64,000 bases of DNA from Mesorhizobium sp. ORS 3324. GTDB taxonomy: Bacteria > Pseudomonadota > Alphaproteobacteria > Rhizobiales > Rhizobiaceae. Below the pieces are notes generated by a model. It saw nothing but the letters and a program-made list of their open reading frames with translations. It searched no databases and was not told the origin of the DNA. A program made the position numbers and the translations under genes. Shown here one piece after another: positions 34,439 through 43,882 of this stretch. The stretch covers positions 78,873 through 142,872 of the forward strand of contig LM655206.1 in the NCBI GenBank assembly GCA_000824825.2. The letters run 5' to 3'. How positions within the stretch are numbered: position 1 is the stretch's first letter; the number at the start of each line of letters is the position of its first letter.

Positions 34439-36667
34439 ATGATGCGTCAGTATGAGCTTGTCGAGCGCGTGCAGCGCTACAAGCCTGACGTCAACGAGGC
34501 GCTGCTCAACAAGGCCTATGTCTACGCCATGCAGAAGCATGGCCACCAGAAGCGCGCCTCGGGCGATCCCTATTTCTCGCATCCGCTGGAAGTCGCGGCC
34601 ATCCTCACCGAGATGCATATGGACGAGGCGACCATCGCCGTTGCCCTGCTGCACGACACGATTGAGGATACGACCGCGACCAGGGCCGAGATCGACGAGC
34701 TGTTCGGCCCTGAGATGGGCAAGCTGGTCGAGGGCCTGACCAAGCTGAAGAAGCTCGACCTCGTCTCCAAGAAGGCCGAGCAGGCCGAGAACCTGCGCAA
34801 GCTGCTGCTGGCGATCTCCGAGGACATTCGCGTTCTCCTGGTCAAGCTCGCCGACCGCCTGCACAACATGCGCACGCTCGACCACATGCCCGAGTCCAAG
34901 CGCCTGCGCATCGCCGAGGAGACGATGGACATTTATGCGCCGCTCGCCGGCCGCATGGGCATGCAGGGCATGCGCGAGGAGCTGGAAGAGATCGCCTTCC
35001 GCTACATCAACCCGGAAGCCTATCGTGCCGTCACCGCGCGGCTCGCCGAAATCTTCGAGCGCAACAAGGGTGTGCTGGACGAGATCGAGAAGGCGCTGTC
35101 GGGTCTGTTCGAGAAGCACGCCATCAAAGCCAGCGTCAAAAGCCGGCAGAAGAAGCCGTGGTCGGTGTTCCGCAAGATGGAGGCCAAGGCGCTCTCCTTC
35201 GAGCAGCTCTCCGATATCTTCGGTTTCCGCGTCGTCGTCGACACGGTCGAGGACTGCTATCGCGCGCTCGGCGCCATCCACACCACATGGTCGATGGTGC
35301 CCGGCCGCTTCAAGGATTACATCTCGACGCCGAAGCAGAACGACTACCGCTCGATCCACACCACCATCGTCGGCCCGTCGCGCCAGCGCGTCGAATTGCA
35401 GATCCGTACCCGCGAGATGAACAAGATCGCCGAATACGGCGTTGCCGCGCACTCGATCTACAAGGACACGGGCGGCAAGGTGAATGGCGCTGCGCACACG
35501 ATCTCCAAGGAGACCAACGCCTATGCCTGGCTCCGGCGCACCATCGAGCAGCTGGCCGAAGGCGATAACCCCGAGGATTTCCTGGAGAACACCAAGCTGG
35601 AGCTGTTCCAGGACCAGGTGTTCTGCTTCACGCCCAAGGGCATGCTGATCGCGCTGCCGCGCGGCGCCACGCCCATCGACTTCGCCTATGCCGTCCACAC
35701 CGACGTCGGCGACACCTGCGTCGGCGCCAAGGTCAACGGCCGCATCATGCCGCTAATCACGGAATTGAAGAACGGCGACGAGGTCGAGATCATCCGCTCG
35801 AAGGCGCAGGTGCCGCCGGCCGCCTGGGAATCGGTGGTCGTCACCGGTAAGGCGCGCGCCGCCATTCGCCGCGCCACCAAGAACGCCATCCGCAAGCAAT
35901 ATTCCGGGCTCGGTGCCCGCATCCTCGAACGCGCCTTCGAGCGCGCCGGCAAGAACTTCACCAAGGAAAGCCTGAAGCCGGTTCTGCACCGGCTGGCGCG
36001 CAAGGACATCGAGGATGTGCTGGCCTCTGTCGGACGCGGCGAGCTTGCCTCCACCGACGTCATGAAGGCGGTCTTCCCCGACTATAAGGACGAGCGCGTC
36101 ACGGTCGCGGCGCCCAAGCAGCGTGAGGAGGGCTGGTCGAAGATCCGCAACGCCGCCGGCATGCTGTTCCAGATGCCTAGCCGCGCCGCGCGCAAGGGCA
36201 AGGACCAGCAGCGCGACGGCGCCGTGCCCATCCGCGGCGTGCGCGGCGACCTGCCGGTGCGCTTCGCGCCTGAAGGGGCGGTGCCCGGCGACCGCATCGT
36301 CGGCATCATCCAGCCGGGGACCGGCATCACCATCTATCCGATCCAGTCGCCGGCGCTGCAGGCCTTCGACGACCAGCCCGAGCGCTGGATCGACGTGCGC
36401 TGGGACATCGACGAGCGCACCAAGGAGCGCTTCCCGGCGCGCATCTCCGTCACCGCCATCAATGCGCCGGGCTCGCTGGCCGACATCGCCCAGGTCGTGG
36501 CCCAGAACGACGCCAACATCCACACGCTGTCGATGGTGCGCACCGCGCCTGATTTCACCGAGATGCTGATCGATCTCGAAGTCTGGGACCTCAAGCATCT
36601 CAACCGGCTGCTTTCGCAGCTCAAGGACAATTCAAGCGTCAGCGACGCGCGGCGTGTCAACGGTTGA
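34439..36667 (+). CDS. rsh: Bifunctional (p)ppGpp synthetase/hydrolase Rsh
   Basis: This 742-residue protein makes and degrades the alarmone (p)ppGpp. The HD hydrolase domain (about 30-180) has YFSHPLEVAAIL, HDTIEDT and KLADRLHNMRTL. The synthetase domain (about 220-340) has the KSRQKKPWSVFRKM and DIFGFRVVVDTVEDCYRALG elements. TGS follows (VFCFTPKGMLIALPRG...) and a C-terminal ACT domain (SVTAINAPGSLADIAQVVAQNDANIH). Both active sites look complete, as expected for the single Rsh of Rhizobiales. Two adjacent ATGs (34439 and 34442) are possible starts. pyrE lies 132 bp downstream beyond two palindromes. Confidence 0.97.
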   Translation: MMRQYELVERVQRYKPDVNEALLNKAYVYAMQKHGHQKRASGDPYFSHPLEVAAILTEMHMDEATIAVALLHDTIEDTTATRAEIDELFGPEMGKLVEGLTKLKKLDLVSKKAEQAENLRKLLLAISEDIRVLLVKLADRLHNMRTLDHMPESKRLRIAEETMDIYAPLAGRMGMQGMREELEEIAFRYINPEAYRAVTARLAEIFERNKGVLDEIEKALSGLFEKHAIKASVKSRQKKPWSVFRKMEAKALSFEQLSDIFGFRVVVDTVEDCYRALGAIHTTWSMVPGRFKDYISTPKQNDYRSIHTTIVGPSRQRVELQIRTREMNKIAEYGVAAHSIYKDTGGKVNGAAHTISKETNAYAWLRRTIEQLAEGDNPEDFLENTKLELFQDQVFCFTPKGMLIALPRGATPIDFAYAVHTDVGDTCVGAKVNGRIMPLITELKNGDEVEIIRSKAQVPPAAWESVVVTGKARAAIRRATKNAIRKQYSGLGARILERAFERAGKNFTKESLKPVLHRLARKDIEDVLASVGRGELASTDVMKAVFPDYKDERVTVAAPKQREEGWSKIRNAAGMLFQMPSRAARKGKDQQRDGAVPIRGVRGDLPVRFAPEGAVPGDRIVGIIQPGTGITIYPIQSPALQAFDDQPERWIDVRWDIDERTKERFPARISVTAINAPGSLADIAQVVAQNDANIHTLSMVRTAPDFTEMLIDLEVWDLKHLNRLLSQLKDNSSVSDARRVNG

Positions 36668-36775
36668 CCATGATCCCGCAAAGTGGGAAGCGGTTTGCGG
36701 ATAAGATCATGGTCTGAAGGAAACAAGGCCATGATCCCGCAAAGTGGGAAGCGGTTTGCGGACAAGATCCTGGTC
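36667..36775. repeat. Two tandem palindromes between rsh and pyrE
   Basis: ACCATGATC at 36667 pairs with GATCATGGT ending 36713 around CCGCAAAGTGGGAAGCGG. A nearly identical copy runs 36728-36775. The GCAAAGTGGGAAGCGGTTTGC core is shared in form with 37382-37428 and 41549-41590. Confidence 0.85.
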
Positions 36776-36799
36776 GAAAAAACAAACTGAGGGGATGAG

Positions 36800-37378
36800 A
36801 TGAACACCGACGAAGTGCTGGGCATATTTCGCGAGGCCGGCGCGGTTCTGGAGGGGCATTTCATCCTGACCTCGGGCCTGCGCAGCCCGGTCTTCCTGCA
36901 AAAGGCGCGCGTCTTCATGCACGCCGACAAGACCGAGCGCCTTTGCAAGGCGCTGGCCGAGAAGATCCGGGAGGGTGTGCCGGGCAGGATCGACTATGTC
37001 GTCGGTCCGGCGGTCGGCGGCCTGATCCCGGCCTATGAAACCTCGCGGCATCTCGGCGTGCCGGCGATCTGGGTGGAACGGGAAGGGGGCGAGTTCAGGC
37101 TCCGCCGCTTCGAGATCGCCAAGGGGTCGCGCGTCGTCATCGTCGAGGACATCGTCACCACCGGCCTGTCGATCCGCGAAACGATAGAGTGCCTGCGCGA
37201 GCTCGGCGCCGAGGTTCTGGCGGCCGCTTGCATCATCGACCGCTCTGCCGGCAAGACCGATGTCGGCGTGCCGCTGATCGCGCTTGCCGAATATGAGGTG
37301 CCGGCCTATCCGCCCGACCGCCTGCCGCCGGAGCTTGCCGCCATCCCGGCCGTCAAGCCCGGCAGCCGGAATATCTAG
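36800..37378 (+). CDS. pyrE: Orotate phosphoribosyltransferase
   Basis: The enzyme (EC 2.4.2.10) couples orotate to PRPP in pyrimidine synthesis. The 192-residue product has [20 protein letters not shown] at the N-terminus, [13 protein letters not shown], and the PRPP loop [16 protein letters not shown] (about 112-127). A GAGGGGATGAG ribosome-binding site precedes the start. rpoZ-rsh-pyrE is the common order in Rhizobiales. Confidence 0.96.
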   Translation: MNTDEVLGIFREAGAVLEGHFILTSGLRSPVFLQKARVFMHADKTERLCKALAEKIREGVPGRIDYVVGPAVGGLIPAYETSRHLGVPAIWVEREGGEFRLRRFEIAKGSRVVIVEDIVTTGLSIRETIECLRELGAEVLAAACIIDRSAGKTDVGVPLIALAEYEVPAYPPDRLPPELAAIPAVKPGSRNI

Positions 37379-37381
37379 GAG

Positions 37382-37428
37382 TGCATGTCGCCCAAAGCTG
37401 CGCAGCGGTTTTGGGTTAACGACATGCA
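37382..37428. repeat. Palindrome between pyrE and VOC gene
   Basis: TGCATGTCG (37382-37390) pairs with CGACATGCA (37420-37428), with inner CCCAAA/TTTGGG. It belongs to the same family as the rsh-pyrE palindromes. Confidence 0.8.
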
Positions 37429-37443
37429 AGAAAGGATGCAAAA

Positions 37444-37824
37444 ATGATCGCCGGCATCGATCATTTCGTGCTGACGGTCCGCTCGGTCGAGGCGACCTGT
37501 GATTTTTATCAGCGCGTCCTGGGCATGCGACGCCTGGACGAGCCGAACCGGCCGACCGCGCTTCTCTTTGGATCGCAGAAGATCAATCTGCATGAGGTCG
37601 GTCGCACTTTCGAGCCGAAGGCGAAGGCGCCGACGCCGGGCTCCGGCGATTTCTGTCTCGTCGCGGCGGTGCCTCTTGCCGATATCCGCGCCAGCCTCGA
37701 AGCCAGCGGCGTGGCGATCGAAGTAGGACCGGTCGAGCGCATCGGCGCCCGCGGCAGGATGATGTCGGTCTATTTCCGCGATCCCGACGGCAACCTGGTC
37801 GAGGTCAGCGAGCATCTGGAATAG
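37444..37824 (+). CDS. VOC-family (glyoxalase/dioxygenase fold) protein
   Basis: This 126-residue protein starts GIDHFVLTVRSVEATCDFYQRVLGM, the hallmark of vicinal-oxygen-chelate proteins, with a first metal-ligand His. GSGDFCLVAAVPLADI and MSVYFRDPDGNLVEVSEHL give the second half with Glu. A single module pair like this usually works as a homodimer. Substrate is unknown. It starts 66 bp after pyrE on the same strand, separated by a palindrome. Confidence 0.9.
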   Translation: MIAGIDHFVLTVRSVEATCDFYQRVLGMRRLDEPNRPTALLFGSQKINLHEVGRTFEPKAKAPTPGSGDFCLVAAVPLADIRASLEASGVAIEVGPVERIGARGRMMSVYFRDPDGNLVEVSEHLE

Positions 37825-38086
37825 CCGGAGTCGTCGGCCCGCCCGGTCGAATGGTGATCACCGACCTCGCCTCCCGGGTCGCTTCCTCAGTTTCGCCAGA
37901 ATGACGCGATTGTTGCCGCCTGCGGCAGACCATCGCGGCGTATTTCGTTGTTCCGCGGCCGAGCCGTCGCTATATGAGCTGTCGCTATATCAAAGTTTGT
38001 TGCCTTCCTGCGCCCTCGAAGCGCAAGATATGTCGACGCGACCCGGGTGGCGGGGGAGCGTGAATTGGACCGGGAACTGGAATAGA

Positions 38087-38674
38087 GTGCTTTTTCGACG
38101 CCGAGAGCCTGATGGCCTCCTGGAGCGGGTGCGTACTTACCTATGGCCGCGCCGCTCCTTCTCGCGCTCCATTCAGTATTTCTCCAAGCGCATCCTGCGG
38201 CTGAAGGCCACGCCCCATTCCGTGGCGGCCGGTGTCGCGGCGGGCGTTTTCGCCTCCTTCTTCCCGCTCGGCTTCCATTTCATCGTTGCCGCGGTCATCT
38301 GCTGGGTCATCGCCGGCAACCTGGTGGCGGCGGCGCTTGGCGCGGTGTTCTTCGGCAATCCGCTGACCTTCCCGCTGCTCTGGGGCGCGTCCTGGGAGAC
38401 CGGCAAGCTCATCCTGCATGAGCGCCTGCCCAGGCACGGGCCGCCCGAGCATATGGGCGAAATGATGCATACGCTTTCCTTTGCGAAATTGTGGCACCCG
38501 ATCCTGGAGCCGATGCTCCTCGGCGCCGTGCCGCTTGGCCTGATCTTCGGGCTGATCTTCTATGGCATCACCCGCTGGGGCATGACCGTGTTCCGCGAGC
38601 AGCGGAAGCGGCGCATGGCCGAGCGCGCCGAGAAGGCCAAGCGCGCCGGCGGACGGGAAGTGCCCGCGGAATGA
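38087..38674 (+). CDS. DUF2062 membrane protein
   Basis: A GTG start at 38087 gives 195 residues beginning [28 protein letters not shown], which resembles the usual N-terminus of rhizobial DUF2062 proteins. Other in-frame starts at 38060 and 38030 are possible. Membrane segments are [43 protein letters not shown] and [18 protein letters not shown], with the family [11 protein letters not shown] between. The C-terminus is strongly basic. The ATGA overlap with acpS couples the two genes. Function is unknown. Confidence 0.82.
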   Translation: MLFRRREPDGLLERVRTYLWPRRSFSRSIQYFSKRILRLKATPHSVAAGVAAGVFASFFPLGFHFIVAAVICWVIAGNLVAAALGAVFFGNPLTFPLLWGASWETGKLILHERLPRHGPPEHMGEMMHTLSFAKLWHPILEPMLLGAVPLGLIFGLIFYGITRWGMTVFREQRKRRMAERAEKAKRAGGREVPAE

Positions 38675-39084
38675 TCATCGGCATCGGCAGCGACCTGATC
38701 GATATCAGACGCATCGAGAAATCGCTGGAACGGCATGGCCAGCGCTTCGTCCAGCGCATTTATACCGAGATCGAGCAGGCCAAGTCGGAAGGCCGCGCGG
38801 CCCGTGCCGCGTCCTACGCCAAGCGCTTCGCGGCCAAGGAGGCCTGCGCCAAGGCGTTGGGCACCGGCATGGCGCAAGGCGTATTCTGGCGCGACATGGG
38901 CGTGGTGAACCTGCCGAGCGGCGCGCCGACCATGGCGCTGACCGGAGGCGCCGCCGCCAGGCTGGAGAAAATCCTGCCCAAGGGCCACCGCGCGCTGATC
39001 CACCTCACCATCACCGACGATTTCCCGCTTGCTCAAGCCTTTGTGATCATCGAGGCCGTGCCCGCCGAACAAGCGCCACATTGA
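38671..39084 (+). CDS. acpS: Holo-[acyl-carrier-protein] synthase
   Basis: The enzyme (EC 2.7.8.7) attaches 4'-phosphopantetheine from CoA to acyl carrier proteins. From the ATG at 38671 it has 137 residues. [19 protein letters not shown] contains the metal-binding Asp, and [19 protein letters not shown] holds the Glu/Lys pair of the active site. The ATG overlaps the DUF2062 stop codon. lepB starts 79 bp downstream. Confidence 0.96.
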   Translation: MIIGIGSDLIDIRRIEKSLERHGQRFVQRIYTEIEQAKSEGRAARAASYAKRFAAKEACAKALGTGMAQGVFWRDMGVVNLPSGAPTMALTGGAAARLEKILPKGHRALIHLTITDDFPLAQAFVIIEAVPAEQAPH

Positions 39085-39163
39085 TTCCATCTGACCACGA
39101 GCGGCATGACGTTGCCCAGCGCGCGCCGAGACTCTATACCAACCAAGCACAATCGAGGACGAC

Positions 39164-39913
39164 ATGAGCGTGGCTGAAAAATCGCAGAAGAAATCCGGCG
39201 GGCTTGGCGAAACCTTTTCCGTCATCATCCAGGCTCTGCTGCTCGCGCTCGTGATCCGCACGCTGCTCTTCCAGCCCTTCTCGATCCCGTCCGGCTCGAT
39301 GCGGCCGACGCTGCTCGAAGGCGATTATCTCTTCGTCACCAAATGGTCCTACGGCTATTCGCGCTATTCGCTGCCCTTCGGCCCGAACCTGTTCTCGGGC
39401 CGCATCTGGGGCTCGGAGCCCAAGCGTGGCGACGTGGTGGTGTTCAAGTTCCCGCCGGACCCGTCCGTCGACTACATCAAGCGCGTCATCGGCCTGCCCG
39501 GCGACAAGATCCAGGTCAAGGACGGCCAGCTGTTCATCAACGGCGCCGCCGTGCCGCGCGAAAAGGTCGGCCAGATCGACAACCCCGATATCACCGAGGT
39601 CGACCGCCCCGTCGACGTCTATCGCGAGTCGCTGCCCAACGGCGTCACCTATGACACGCTCGACCTGACGTCCAATTCGATCGGCGACAACACGCGCGAG
39701 TTCGACGTGCCGCCCGGCCACTATTTCATGATGGGCGACAACCGCGACAACTCCTCCGACAGCCGCTTCACTGTCGGTTTCGTGCCGGCCGAGAATCTTG
39801 TCGGCCGCGCCAACGTCATCTTCTTCTCGATCGCCGACGGCGCGAGCCCGTTGGAAGTCTGGAAGTGGCCGTCGCTGATGCGCGTCGGGCGCCTGTTCCA
39901 TTTCGTCCACTAA
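39164..39913 (+). CDS. lepB: Signal peptidase I
   Basis: The membrane protease cleaves signal peptides from exported proteins. The 249-residue product has one N-terminal membrane span (VIIQALLLALVIRTLLF). The catalytic Ser45 sits in IPSGSMRPTL and the general-base Lys106 in YIKRVIGLPGDK. The family box YFMMGDNRDNSSDSRF follows. rnc starts 4 bp after the stop, so the two are co-transcribed. Confidence 0.97.
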   Translation: MSVAEKSQKKSGGLGETFSVIIQALLLALVIRTLLFQPFSIPSGSMRPTLLEGDYLFVTKWSYGYSRYSLPFGPNLFSGRIWGSEPKRGDVVVFKFPPDPSVDYIKRVIGLPGDKIQVKDGQLFINGAAVPREKVGQIDNPDITEVDRPVDVYRESLPNGVTYDTLDLTSNSIGDNTREFDVPPGHYFMMGDNRDNSSDSRFTVGFVPAENLVGRANVIFFSIADGASPLEVWKWPSLMRVGRLFHFVH

Positions 39914-39917
39914 GGTC

Positions 39918-40631
39918 ATGGCGGCCAAGCGTCTGACCGCCGATGCCATCGCCGAAGCGCTTGTCGAGCGCACCGGCCACGCCTTCGCCGATCGCCAGCG
40001 TCTGCAGCGCGCGCTGACCCATGCCAGCGCCCGCTCGACCCATGCCGGCGTCGACTACGAGCGCTTCGAGTTTCTGGGCGACCGCGTTCTCGGTCTCGTC
40101 GTGGCCGACATGCTGCTCGCCGCCTTCCCCGAGGCCGCCGAGGGCGAGCTGTCGCTGCGCCTCAATGCGCTGGTCAATGCCGAGGCGCTCTCCGAGATCG
40201 CCGAGGAGATCGGCCTGCCGGAGCTGGTCCGCGCCGGCTCCGATGTGCGCAACCTCGAAGGCCGCAAGCGCACCAATCTGCGCGCCGACGCGCTGGAATC
40301 GCTGATCGCCGTTCTTTACCTGGACGGCGGCCTTGAGGCTGCCCGCGCGTTCATCCATCGCTACTGGCAACCGCGCTCGCAGGCGATGGGCGCGGCCCGC
40401 CGCGACGCCAAGACCGAATTGCAGGAATGGGCGCATCAGGCGGCATCGGGCGCCGTTCCGGCCTACCGGGTGGATGCTCGCGAGGGACCCGACCACGACC
40501 CGCTGTTCACCGTCAGCGTCAAGGTCGGTGCCTTCGCGCCGGCGATCGGCAGCGGCCGTTCCAAGCGCGAGGCGGAGCAGGCTGCGGCCGCAGCGCTGCT
40601 GCTTCGCGAAGGCGTATGGAGCGCGGCATGA
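39918..40631 (+). CDS. rnc: Ribonuclease III
   Basis: This 237-residue endonuclease cuts double-stranded RNA, including rRNA precursors. The nuclease signature ERFEFLGDRVLGLV carries Glu51 and Asp55. A C-terminal double-stranded RNA-binding domain (AKTELQEWAHQ... FTVSVKVG... SGRSKREAEQAAA) follows. Its TGA overlaps the era ATG as ATGA. Confidence 0.97.
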   Translation: MAAKRLTADAIAEALVERTGHAFADRQRLQRALTHASARSTHAGVDYERFEFLGDRVLGLVVADMLLAAFPEAAEGELSLRLNALVNAEALSEIAEEIGLPELVRAGSDVRNLEGRKRTNLRADALESLIAVLYLDGGLEAARAFIHRYWQPRSQAMGAARRDAKTELQEWAHQAASGAVPAYRVDAREGPDHDPLFTVSVKVGAFAPAIGSGRSKREAEQAAAAALLLREGVWSAA

Positions 40632-41548
40632 CCATCACCGAAACTTCTGAAACACCCGCCACGCGCTCCGGCTTCGTCGCGCTGATCGGCGCGCCCAATG
40701 CCGGCAAGTCGACGCTGGTCAACCAACTGGTCGGCGCCAAGGTCTCGATCGTCACCCACAAGGTGCAGACCACGCGCGCGATCGTGCGCGGCATCGCCAC
40801 GCACGACCACGCGCAGATCGTCTTCGTCGACACGCCAGGCATCTTCAAGCCGAGGCGGCGGCTGGATACGGCGATGGTCACCACCGCCTGGGGCGGCGCC
40901 AAGGACGCCGATGTCGTGGTGCTGCTGATCGATGCCGAGCGCGGCATCAAGGGCGATGCGGACGCCATCCTCGACCGGCTGAAGGACGTTCGGCAGCCGA
41001 TGCTCCTCGTCCTCAACAAGGTCGACCGCGTCAAGCCGGAGACGCTCCTGGCCCTGGCCGCGGCAGCAAACGAAAGAGTGCCGTTCAAGCGCACCTTCAT
41101 GGTCTCGGCGCTCACCGGCTCCGGTTGCAGGGATCTGCTCGACTATCTGGCCGAGACGCTTCCCGCCGGGCCTTGGTACTATCCGGAAGACCAGATATCC
41201 GATTTGCCGATGCGCCAGCTAGCGGCCGAGATCACCCGCGAAAAGCTCTATCTGAGGCTCCATCAGGAGCTTCCCTATTCCTCGCATATCGAGACCGAGA
41301 AATGGGAAGAGAAGAAGGACGGCTCGGTACGCATCGAGCAGGTGATCTATGTCGAGCGCGACAGCCAGAAGAAGATCGTGCTCGGCCACAAGGGCGAGAC
41401 GATCCGCGCCATCGGCCAGGCCGCGCGCGCCGAGATCGCCGAGATCCTCGAGCAGAAGGTGCACCTCTTCCTGTTCGTCAAGGTGCGTGAGAACTGGGGC
41501 GACGACCCCGAGCGCTATCGCGAGATGGGGCTGGAGTTTCCGCATTAA
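40628..41548 (+). CDS. era: GTPase Era
   Basis: The GTPase helps 16S rRNA maturation and 30S assembly. From the ATG at 40628 it has 306 residues. The P-loop is GAPNAGKSTL (21-30), then DTPGIF, NKVDRVK, and a C-terminal KH domain with VIYVERDSQKKIVLGHKGETIRAIGQAARAEI. The ATGA overlap with rnc shows coupling. recO, which often follows era, is displaced about 5 kb downstream. Confidence 0.97.
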   Translation: MTITETSETPATRSGFVALIGAPNAGKSTLVNQLVGAKVSIVTHKVQTTRAIVRGIATHDHAQIVFVDTPGIFKPRRRLDTAMVTTAWGGAKDADVVVLLIDAERGIKGDADAILDRLKDVRQPMLLVLNKVDRVKPETLLALAAAANERVPFKRTFMVSALTGSGCRDLLDYLAETLPAGPWYYPEDQISDLPMRQLAAEITREKLYLRLHQELPYSSHIETEKWEEKKDGSVRIEQVIYVERDSQKKIVLGHKGETIRAIGQAARAEIAEILEQKVHLFLFVKVRENWGDDPERYREMGLEFPH

Positions 41549-41590
41549 GGCATGTCTGCCGAAAGTGGAGCAGGTTTCGGGCGGCATGCT
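41549..41590. repeat. Palindrome at the 3' end of era
   Basis: GGCATGTCTGCCGAAA pairs with TTTCGGGCGGCATGCT around GTGGAGCAGG. It lies between the convergent era and secreted-protein genes and belongs to the same family as 36667-36775. Confidence 0.8.
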
Positions 41591-41944
41591 TTATGATGGC
41601 CGGCGTGTGTCGCGCCGAATAACCGGCACGAAGAGGTACTTCACGACGCGTTCCTTCATCAGCAAGAGAGCCTTCGTCGAGTCCATGTCGGGGGTCGCGG
41701 CCGGCCGGGTGCAGAGATAGAAATCGTCGCTCGTGGTCAGAAGAATCCGAGGGTCGCCCATGCTGACCTGCTCCCTTAGGCTGGCGACGTAGTAGCCGTC
41801 GGGGTTGGGGCGCACGTCGTCCGTTGAGGCAGCCTCGTTGACATGGTCGGGGCCGCAGAGTTTGACGATGCGGGTATCCGCACTTGCCGCCGGTTGCGCT
41901 GCCGAAAAAAGAGTGAGCGCGACGATGAACGCTGTCCGTTTCAT
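41591..41944 (-). CDS. Small secreted hypothetical protein
   Basis: The 117-residue product has a signal peptide (MKRTAFIVALTLFSAAQPAASA). The mature part includes KLCGPDHVNEAAS, PDGYYVASLREQ and DDFYLCTRPA, with two cysteines that could pair. No family is recognised. Its start faces the membrane-anchored regulator at 42032 across an 87-bp gap, so regulation by that neighbour is plausible but unproven. GGAGGATG precedes the ATG. Confidence 0.75.
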   Translation of the reverse strand: MKRTAFIVALTLFSAAQPAASADTRIVKLCGPDHVNEAASTDDVRPNPDGYYVASLREQVSMGDPRILLTTSDDFYLCTRPAATPDMDSTKALLLMKERVVKYLFVPVIRRDTRRPS

Positions 41945-42031
41945 ATCATCCTCCTTCCAATCCGGTGGTTCTGGGATCGCTTGGAAGCGACGGCCGAATT
42001 GGCTATATTAGGAAGCGCCGGGAGGGGTGAA

Positions 42032-43705
42032 ATGTCCCGAAAGGCTCCTGAAATTGACCTGAAATCTGCCGAAATGATCACCTTCGGCGGTTTTGTTTTC
42101 CTGGCGAAAAAGAGAGAACTCCAGACCGTTGAAGGCAAGGCGGTCGAACTTCGCAGCCAGTCTGCCGAAGTTCTATCCGTGCTCGCGGCGCGACCGGGCG
42201 AGATCGTATCCAAGGATGCGCTGATGGGGGCGGTCTGGCCCGACACCTTCGTGACCGAGGACAGCCTTACCCAATGCATTGCCGATATTCGTCGCGCATT
42301 GGGCGATGACAAGCACGTAATCGTGGAAACTTTGCCCAAGCGAGGCTACCGGCTGAACGCCGATCTGTTGGATGCGGCAGGTCCAGCCGCCACTGCCGGC
42401 GCGGAACGAACCAAGTCACGAATCCTGCGACGCGGCTTGCTTGCTGCAATCGTTCTCGTCGCTGTCGCGATCGGCGCATACTACGGTACGGAAATATGGC
42501 GAGCCGCCCCGGCTCGTTCGAACGACATGCCGAGGATCGCCGTCCTTCCCTTCGACGACTTCAGCACCGGCGCGGATAAGGGATATCTCAGCGATGCCGT
42601 TGCCGACGGAATCATTACCGAGCTGGCGCGGAGCAAGACCTATGCCGTCATCGCCCGGAACTCGAGCTTCAGGTATCGCGATCAGCCGACTGACGCCAGG
42701 CGGATCGGAGAGGAACTCGGCGTCGACTTCCTGCTCGAAGGGAGCCAGCAGAAGATCGGAGACCGGCTGAAAGTGACCGCCCAGTTGCTGAACGCGGATG
42801 ACGGATCGCATCTCTGGGCCAACTCCTACGACCGGCAAATTGGCGACCTTTTCGTCGTTCAGGAGGAAATCATCCGCACGCTATCGGCCCGGGTCGGGCA
42901 CAGGATCGAACGCACCTGGCCAGAGAGCAGCTCTGCCCGGGTCAGCGCGCTCCACTATCACCTGATGGGGCTTGTCGAGCTCGACAAGGATTTCTCTGCC
43001 GCGGGGAACGAGTTGTTTCGGCAGTTGAACCTCAAGGCGATAGAAGCGGATCCGAACTCGCAATTCGGCTATATCGGGCTGGCCTTTTCCTATCGCAATG
43101 ACGCGGTATTCGGGTTTCACCGGCAGGAACATAGCTTTGAGGAGGCGTTGAGGCTCGCTGCCGAGTACGCAGACAAGGCCATCCTGCTCGCTCCGGACGA
43201 TGCCGAGGCGTATTATGTCCGCGCCCGCATCCATAACGAGGCCGGCGAGATCGAGCAGGCCCTCATACGGTTCGATCAAGCCATCGCCTTGAATCCCGGC
43301 GATTCGGATATCCTCGAAGCCAGCGCGGCCCCGCTGCTCTTTATAGGCCGTATCGACGAAGCGATCGATCGGATCAAGCAAGCTATGGGCATCGATCCTT
43401 TCTACCCCGACTGGTACCACTGGGACATGGGCTGGGCGCTTTGGGAAAAGAACGATTGCGGGGCCGCGCTGACGGAGATGCAAAGAATGTCCAGAATCCC
43501 GAGTGGCGCACAGCGAATGCTTGCGGGAATCCACGCTTGCCTGGGAAACGTGCGGGAGGCAAAGGAAGCGCTCGCGATTTTCCTCAAAGACTCTCCCGGC
43601 GATTCCATCCGCGAACAACGCAGGAAATGGGAGAAGCTCTACACCCACCCTGGAAACCTCGAGCGCTGGATCAAGGACATGCGGGTGGCGGGCTTGCCGG
43701 AGTGA
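42032..43705 (+). CDS. Membrane-anchored CadC/ToxR-like regulator with TolB-like and TPR regions
   Basis: Start 42032 lies behind GGAGGGGTGA and gives 557 residues. An OmpR/CadC-type winged helix occupies residues 15-110 (EIVSKDALMGAVWPD, VETLPKRGYRLNAD). One membrane span (about 135-152) follows. Outside the cytoplasm is a TolB/FlgO-like domain (168-300: RIAVLPFDDFSTGADKGYLSDAVADGIITEL, VDFLLEGSQQKIGDRLKVTAQLLNADDGSHLWANSYDR). TPR-like repeats end the protein. The plan fits a one-component sensor whose periplasmic part senses a signal and whose N-terminus binds DNA. Target genes are unknown; the divergent secreted-protein gene and the mscS gene are the nearest candidates. Confidence 0.92.
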   Translation: MSRKAPEIDLKSAEMITFGGFVFLAKKRELQTVEGKAVELRSQSAEVLSVLAARPGEIVSKDALMGAVWPDTFVTEDSLTQCIADIRRALGDDKHVIVETLPKRGYRLNADLLDAAGPAATAGAERTKSRILRRGLLAAIVLVAVAIGAYYGTEIWRAAPARSNDMPRIAVLPFDDFSTGADKGYLSDAVADGIITELARSKTYAVIARNSSFRYRDQPTDARRIGEELGVDFLLEGSQQKIGDRLKVTAQLLNADDGSHLWANSYDRQIGDLFVVQEEIIRTLSARVGHRIERTWPESSSARVSALHYHLMGLVELDKDFSAAGNELFRQLNLKAIEADPNSQFGYIGLAFSYRNDAVFGFHRQEHSFEEALRLAAEYADKAILLAPDDAEAYYVRARIHNEAGEIEQALIRFDQAIALNPGDSDILEASAAPLLFIGRIDEAIDRIKQAMGIDPFYPDWYHWDMGWALWEKNDCGAALTEMQRMSRIPSGAQRMLAGIHACLGNVREAKEALAIFLKDSPGDSIREQRRKWEKLYTHPGNLERWIKDMRVAGLPE

Positions 43706-43882
43706 CGGATGTCGGTGTGGCCGGGCGACACGAGCAAATGTCCTGGGACCTATACAAGAAGCAATGGCAGGAAAAAAGTTCGGCGCGTGATCGGCGAGGC
43801 GCTTGTCGACCATAAGCGTTGGGCGTGATGGGCAAAAGGGTTGCGCAAGAACGAAGTCGGACAAATTCCTGGACGGTCCCTG

